A DNA stretch of 64,000 bases, from NCBI GenBank assembly GCA_035771175.1, contig CM069600.1, forward strand, positions 5,603,729 through 5,667,728. The letters are read 5' to 3'. This document shows positions 59,324-64,000 of the stretch, in pieces. Source of the stretch: Paratinospora sagittata (taxonomy: Eukaryota; Streptophyta; Magnoliopsida; Ranunculales; Menispermaceae). Numbering within the stretch: the stretch's first letter is position 1; every line of letters begins with the position of its first letter. A model generated the notes under the pieces. The model was given only the letters and a program-made list of their open reading frames with translations, was not told the DNA's origin and searched no databases. Made by a program: the position numbers and the translations under genes.

Positions 59324-59488
59324 ATTGTCTATATAAATGGACAGTCATCAGGCTCTGAGAGGATTGCAATGTAATGGTCTTGTATTAGATTCAATTTTAT
59401 AGTTGCAAGTCAGAGTCATAGGTGTAAATTATTCTAATCTAATAAATAAAGCTACTATGTTTCTGATAAAAAAAAAAAAAAAAAAAAA
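59324..59488 (+). mobile_element. LINE 3' untranslated region and poly-A tail
   Basis: About 145 bp of trailer end in a run of about 20 A (59469-59488). The upstream limit of this LINE insertion is unclear, possibly near 58540. Confidence 0.6.
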
Positions 59489-61568
59489 CAATGAGCTGTC
59501 TTATTACTGAAGTTGATTGGTGGGATTCATTTGATGATGGCACCCCCCTCTTTGACAAAATTTCCTATGTGAGCATTAAGTCTCGCATGCACTTATTGTA
59601 CAGGTGATTACTTTTTACCAAGTATTTGAACAACTTAGTTTTTTAACTTTTTAAGTTGTTATTTTAGTTTTTGAAATGATTCAATATACAAATTTGTGAT
59701 CTAAGTTGTAATATTGCACTAACATGACCACTCTTAAAATAAGTCCACAAGGGAAAGAATTTCCTTTAGCTATCAAGAGTAATGCTTTGTTGCATATGAT
59801 GTCCAATTGAGGATGGCAAACAGATATTTGAAGTTGAAGAAGGTGGCAAAGAAGGATGATCCTTGGTAGTTGACACATTAAGTTCAAATGTTGAACGACT
59901 TGTCATTCGCATAATTGCATCCGTGACTAATGATATGACCTTATTTTGGTAGGCTAAGATGTCAAGATAGGGCTTTTCAGTTTTCAACATTCAACCTCAA
60001 GAAAGTTTGAACTTTGAATTTATCCTAAAACTATTAATAGAACATGTTGGTGGAGCACAAAAGTGTTGAACTTTGAAATTATCAGATTCCATGTGAGGCT
60101 TATTAGAAAAGATCCTAAACTATTAATAGAACATCATTTATATTTCCCAAACTTGAGGTTGTTGGTACTTTAGAAGGGTTCTTGGTAGAGTTTATGGACA
60201 TTTTCTGCAGAGGAGAATAACTATGGTCATGTTGTTCATAGTCAAAAGCTAGCAACTGGAATCTAACTAGAATGAGAAGCCTAAAGAGGGAGAAGGCCAA
60301 GGACAAACAACCTGTTAACCACTAGGAGTTGAGTGATTGACGTGAGTATTACCAAGTGGACAAACCATGGAAATCTAGGGAGGAAACAAAAATCTATGTT
60401 TTGACCAGCTTAAAAGCAAGGAATGCATGGTTGCATGAATGGCCGAAATGTAGAAGAGGAGACACACATCTTAGTTCCTTGTTCTTACAGCATGAGCATC
60501 AATGATTGCCAAAATCTTGTTTATTTAGATTTATTTTGGAAAAGCAAAAGTATAAAGAATCCTGATATTTTGTTTTCGTTATGTTGCTGAGCATTTCTTA
60601 TGCTCTCATTGATTCCATATTTTGATCAATACATATAATTTTGTCTCTTCTCAAAAAAAAAAAAATGAAAAAAGAAAAAGAAAAGGAGCAGGAAAATGAA
60701 CTAATGATGCCAAGAAAATGAAGTACGATAAACAACTTTAGAAGAAGAGCAAAGAAGAAAATGAAAATAACAAGGGATAAAGTAGGAAAAATGGGGAAAA
60801 AAAACTTGATTGGAATTGAAATTTGAATAATAAGGATTGATATGAAGAAGTGAAAAAAATAAGAAAAATAGAAAGAGAAAAAAATAGAGAAAATTCGAAA
60901 AACACATTTGTTGATTGTCTTCTTTTTGGATGGGGCTCATCAACTTCATCTCTCAATACTCACAAGTTATGAATTCCATCATAATTCATACGTTTATTCG
61001 TTAATTTTAATAATCAATTTTTCATTTAGGCAAGTTTTGGCTTCGGCTTGAATAGTGTTGGGCTTTAAGCCTCAAGAGCCAAGAATTTTCTTGTTTTTAA
61101 GCCTGAATTTTGCAACTTGACATGGATCGATAAAATCAGGGTCCTACAAGATTCTACAATTTGGATCAAGATCCTATCTCAACTCTTTAAAAAAAAAGAT
61201 TCTAATTGGGATCCAAATTGGCAAGGAGCTGTGGGATTGTAGGATCATTAGATTCGATGGTCCGGATTAGGATTTTGACAACTATGCTTCCTCTACCTAT
61301 GTTAATGTCATAGGAGAACATTGATCATTTACTTTCTCTTTACTCAAACTCTATCTACTTGGACCTGCATAGTATTACGTGCCTTGGATTTTTTCTGATA
61401 GTTGAGTCTTAGGGATCTTTTTAGCAATATTTGTTGGTTCCTTCGGAGGAAATAAGGGAGCAAAACAATGGGCTTTTTGAAGAGATGGAAATGTATGTCT
61501 ATTGGCAGCTATCATGGTGTGAAAGCTGCAATCTATCTTTTGTTGGAGGCACTTAGGAAATGCAAAAG
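59489..61568. other. Low-information region with possible old inserts
   Basis: At 59500-59605 a short frame (LITEVDWWDSFDDGTPLF, KISYVSIKSRMHLLY) ends in a plausible donor, acag|gtgatt. It could be an exon relic, but I do not recognise it. A second poly-A-like run (60652-60664) ends a stretch that may be another retroposed tail. The rest shows nothing assignable. Confidence 0.35.
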
Positions 61569-61576
61569 GATACACC

Positions 61577-62023
61577 TAGGGGTGTTCACGGGTTGGGTTG
61601 GGTCAGGTTTCGGCCAGATACCAACCCAACCCAACAACTTCGAGTTGGTTTGGGTCGGGTTGATTGGGTTAATCTATTTATATATTGATCATAAAATTGC
61701 ATAATCTACTTAATATATCTATAGATTATAAATAACATTTTATAAAATTATTTCTAATTCAAATGCAAATATTATAATGGTTTGTAAGATGATTTCTATT
61801 ATACTATTCACATCATGACATTTTTGCTAATTCAATTATGGTGAGTGTTTATGACAAAAATAATGAATAGACTAATACCTATTATTTTTTATTAGTTCGG
61901 GTTAGTTATAAAATCCTGACCCAACCCAAACAAGATCGGGTTATAAATTTTTAGACCCAACCCAACCCAAAAGGTTCAGGTTGGTTGGGTTAATCGGGTT
62001 GATTGGTAGGATGAACACCCCTA
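61577..62023. mobile_element. Complete hAT-like non-autonomous element
   Basis: The 447-bp element has perfect 12-bp terminal inverted repeats, TAGGGGTGTTCA (61577-61588) and TGAACACCCCTA (62012-62023). The 8-bp duplication gatacacc lies on both sides (61569-61576 and 62024-62031). Sub-terminal GGGTTGGGTTGG arrays flank an AT-rich core shared with the partial copy at 1-315. There is no coding capacity, so it would need a transposase in trans. Confidence 0.9.
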
Positions 62024-62069
62024 GATACACCTTTCAAGTGAGTGATTGATTGCTCATCTTTCACCATAA

Positions 62070-62604
62070 TGTTTTTCAGTGTTTTCAAGGCATCGCCTAG
62101 GCGTTTTAGGGAGAAAATGCCTAGGGGTTGTGCTAGGCAGTGGGGGTTTGTGGAAATATTTAAAAAGTTTAAGGGGGTTTGTCTAATTAAAAAAAAGCTT
62201 TAAAAACAGAAACACCCGCTTTCTTCTATAAACCCTCGAACCTTTCTCTCCCTAAAACAAAAACTCAAATATCTATCGTCGGAGGGTCTCTTGCGACTGG
62301 CGACTGGCGACCGTCGACAACCCTCCGTCGATAGATATTTGAGTTTTGTACTTTTGAACCTTTTGGATAAGGTGTATTGTGGCATGAATTAATGTTTTAT
62401 AGACATTATTTTAATTAATATGAAATATTTTTGATTATTTTAATTAATATGAAATATTTTTGATTATTTTATGAAATTTTAACAGTTATTATAGAATACA
62501 GTTAGATATATATAATTTTGTATATGAACTCTCCAAAGACCTATAAATAAATAATTAATTATCTAGGGACCTTTAAATAAATATTTTTTATCGCCTAGGC
62601 TATG
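62070..62604. repeat. tcgcctaggcg-type dispersed repeat, split by solo LTR H
   Basis: It begins ttcaaggcatcgcctaggcg (near 62080) and reaches atcgcctaggctatg, continuing after the LTR with tctaggcttcgctt at the window end. The inverted cctagg motifs at its two ends suggest an older small element with similar termini. Confidence 0.45.
62260..62347. repeat. Hairpin-forming inverted repeat
   Basis: Arms aaaactcaaatatctatcg... (62260-62287) and the reverse complement at 62320-62347 pair over about 27 bp with one mismatch. The loop is about 32 nt and holds gactggcgactggcgac. Confidence 0.85.
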
Positions 62605-63981
62605 TGTCACACCCCGCCCGGACGCGCCTAAACCGACGGGACACTCACGGACGAGGCACGAATGCATTATAACAATAACCTAGTGTGCGGAAACACGATT
62701 AAGTACAAGTCTGATTTCATTAATTTCATAATATATTTGTACATGAAATAGTTAAGGGAACATCCTCCCAAAATCCCAAAAGAATAATACAAAGGGTGCA
62801 AAAATGTGGGCCCAAAAACCTGCACCCAGTCCACCCTAATCTCCTATGAAAAATTGGATAACAACGGGATGAGCTACACGCTCAGTAGGTAAAATAGTTC
62901 GTGAATATAACAATTAATAAAACAAACTTCATAATCAAATATCATAAATACACATCAGAGCATCATAATCAATCCAACATGTATGTATGCATGGCACTGT
63001 CTCGTATTGGTTTCATGATTGTACGTCGCCTGAGTTCACGTACAGATGTCCCTCCCCAGTAGTAGCCGGGTTCTCATTGTACGTCCCTCTTTAGGAACGA
63101 AGCTCTGGATTTCCGTACAGATGTCCCTCCCCAGGAGTAATCGGGTTCTCATTGTACGTCCCTCTCCAGAGAAATATAATGAATAGTGAGCATTGCTTCT
63201 AACTATTCTATGAATCATAAACCACATGCGTCCCTAGGTGGTGCTTATGTATGATGCCAATGCATGAATTGGTCAGGTCTTTACTTAACATTAGACAGGA
63301 TTTGACAACGTCTGGTGATCCTTATCAGGGTCGGTATCACCACGTGCAAGGTTAGGACATTTAGTATTACTTGTATAAGCTGATAGCTTTCAAATAAGAC
63401 CAACAAGATCAGTCTCCAGTTGAAAGGTGAGACACGAGGTCTACTTAAATACCAATCGTCTAGAGCAGCACCCTGCCTCCCGTTCACTATTTAAAGTTAC
63501 TGAGGACAAGACTGAGTCTGGTTGAGCCAGATTGACCACTAATCCGGCATAGCAACAGTGTAATACATGAACTCCAAATATACAGGCATAAGTATGACAA
63601 GTATAAACATTATACTCAATAATGCAGTGTAAATGAATAGTAGACATAATAATAAATGAATGTAAACTTTAATAAAAGTTATAAGACACGCAAACCTATG
63701 TTTCGTTCCCCACCTTCAGATAAAAACTCCTTCGAGAACTGGCGCTTTCCCCCGAGCAGAACCTGAAGAGAGTCTCAAAAGGGAAGACAAAAACTCAAAA
63801 TAAGTGAGAGAGAGAAGAAAAATCACAAGGAGAAGTGATTTTGGTGTGAGATATGAGGAGGGGGGTTCCTTAAATAGGAAAAAAAGGGTGCCGGAAGGTT
63901 CGGGCGCGCACTTGAAGGTTCGGGCACCTTGCCCAAAGTTCAAAATTTATTTATTTATTTGTGCAAACATAGGGTATTACA
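62605..63981 (-). mobile_element. Solo gypsy LTR H with perfect 5-bp target duplication
   Basis: On the plus strand it runs TGTCACACCCCGC to GGGTATTACA (1377 bp), flanked by ctatg (62600-62604 and 63982-63986). By analogy with elements E and G its sense strand is probably minus (TGTAATACCC to GGGTGTGACA). The part 63290-63560 is homologous to 54700-54960. The open frames are incidental. Confidence 0.85.
63039..63188. repeat. 75-bp tandem duplication in LTR H
   Basis: The unit cgtacagatgtccctcccca... ggttctcattgtacgtccct starts at 63039 and 63114. Confidence 0.85.
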
Positions 63982-64000
63982 CTATGTCTAGGCTTCGCTT

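Overview
The window is nuclear DNA from a flowering plant, probably a eudicot; I cannot name the genus from sequence alone. The evidence is AT-rich DNA, split genes with GT-AG introns, a family of secreted thionin-like cysteine-rich peptides, and dense LTR retrotransposons (chromoviral Ty3/gypsy, Ty1/copia), LINE 3' ends and hAT-like non-autonomous DNA elements. No bacterial genes, CRISPR arrays, tRNA or rRNA genes were seen.

The host genes are few and small. Five thionin-like genes look intact (coding spans 731-1704 minus, 7965-8718 plus, 12910-13621 plus, 46931-47645 minus, 50963-51678 minus). Each has two exons joined by a phase-1 intron. Exon 1 encodes a signal peptide and three Cys triads, and exon 2 encodes a fourth triad. 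A sixth copy (6773-7054 minus) is broken by a mobile element at its exon-intron border, and a seventh (52721-52802 plus) is a stub. A SecE-like gene fragment lies at 57317-58141 plus.

The most informative large-scale feature is an inverted duplication. About 6955-13876, with two plus-strand genes, is repeated in reverse at about 46676-52802, with the matching two minus-strand genes. The outer breakpoint falls inside the broken sixth gene. The inner end of the right arm was later pushed apart by a 28.9 kb nest of retrotransposons (17769-46643).

The nest can be read as layers from target-site duplications (TSDs) and LTR ends. Copia element B (17769-46643) landed in the 3' flank of a thionin-like gene. 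Old gypsy element A (18246-39770) landed in the leader of B, and a solo LTR F (44303-46553) landed in the 3' LTR of B. Inside A sit a young chromovirus E on the minus strand (20159-30868, with a second partial internal region sharing one LTR) and a deletion-derivative gypsy G (33007-37441, perfect TSD). Between the left arm and the nest is an older minus-strand gypsy remnant C, split by a solo LTR D (14059-15819, perfect TSD).

The left edge (1-7054) holds a degenerate copia 3' end and three hAT-like elements. The right edge (52803-64000) holds a Tat/Ogre-like gag remnant, LTR and SINE-like fragments, the SecE-like fragment, a LINE 3' end with poly-A, a complete hAT-like element with 12-bp terminal inverted repeats and an 8-bp TSD, and a solo gypsy LTR H with a perfect 5-bp TSD that ends just before the window edge.

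All family assignments come from reading motifs by eye; no database search was run.
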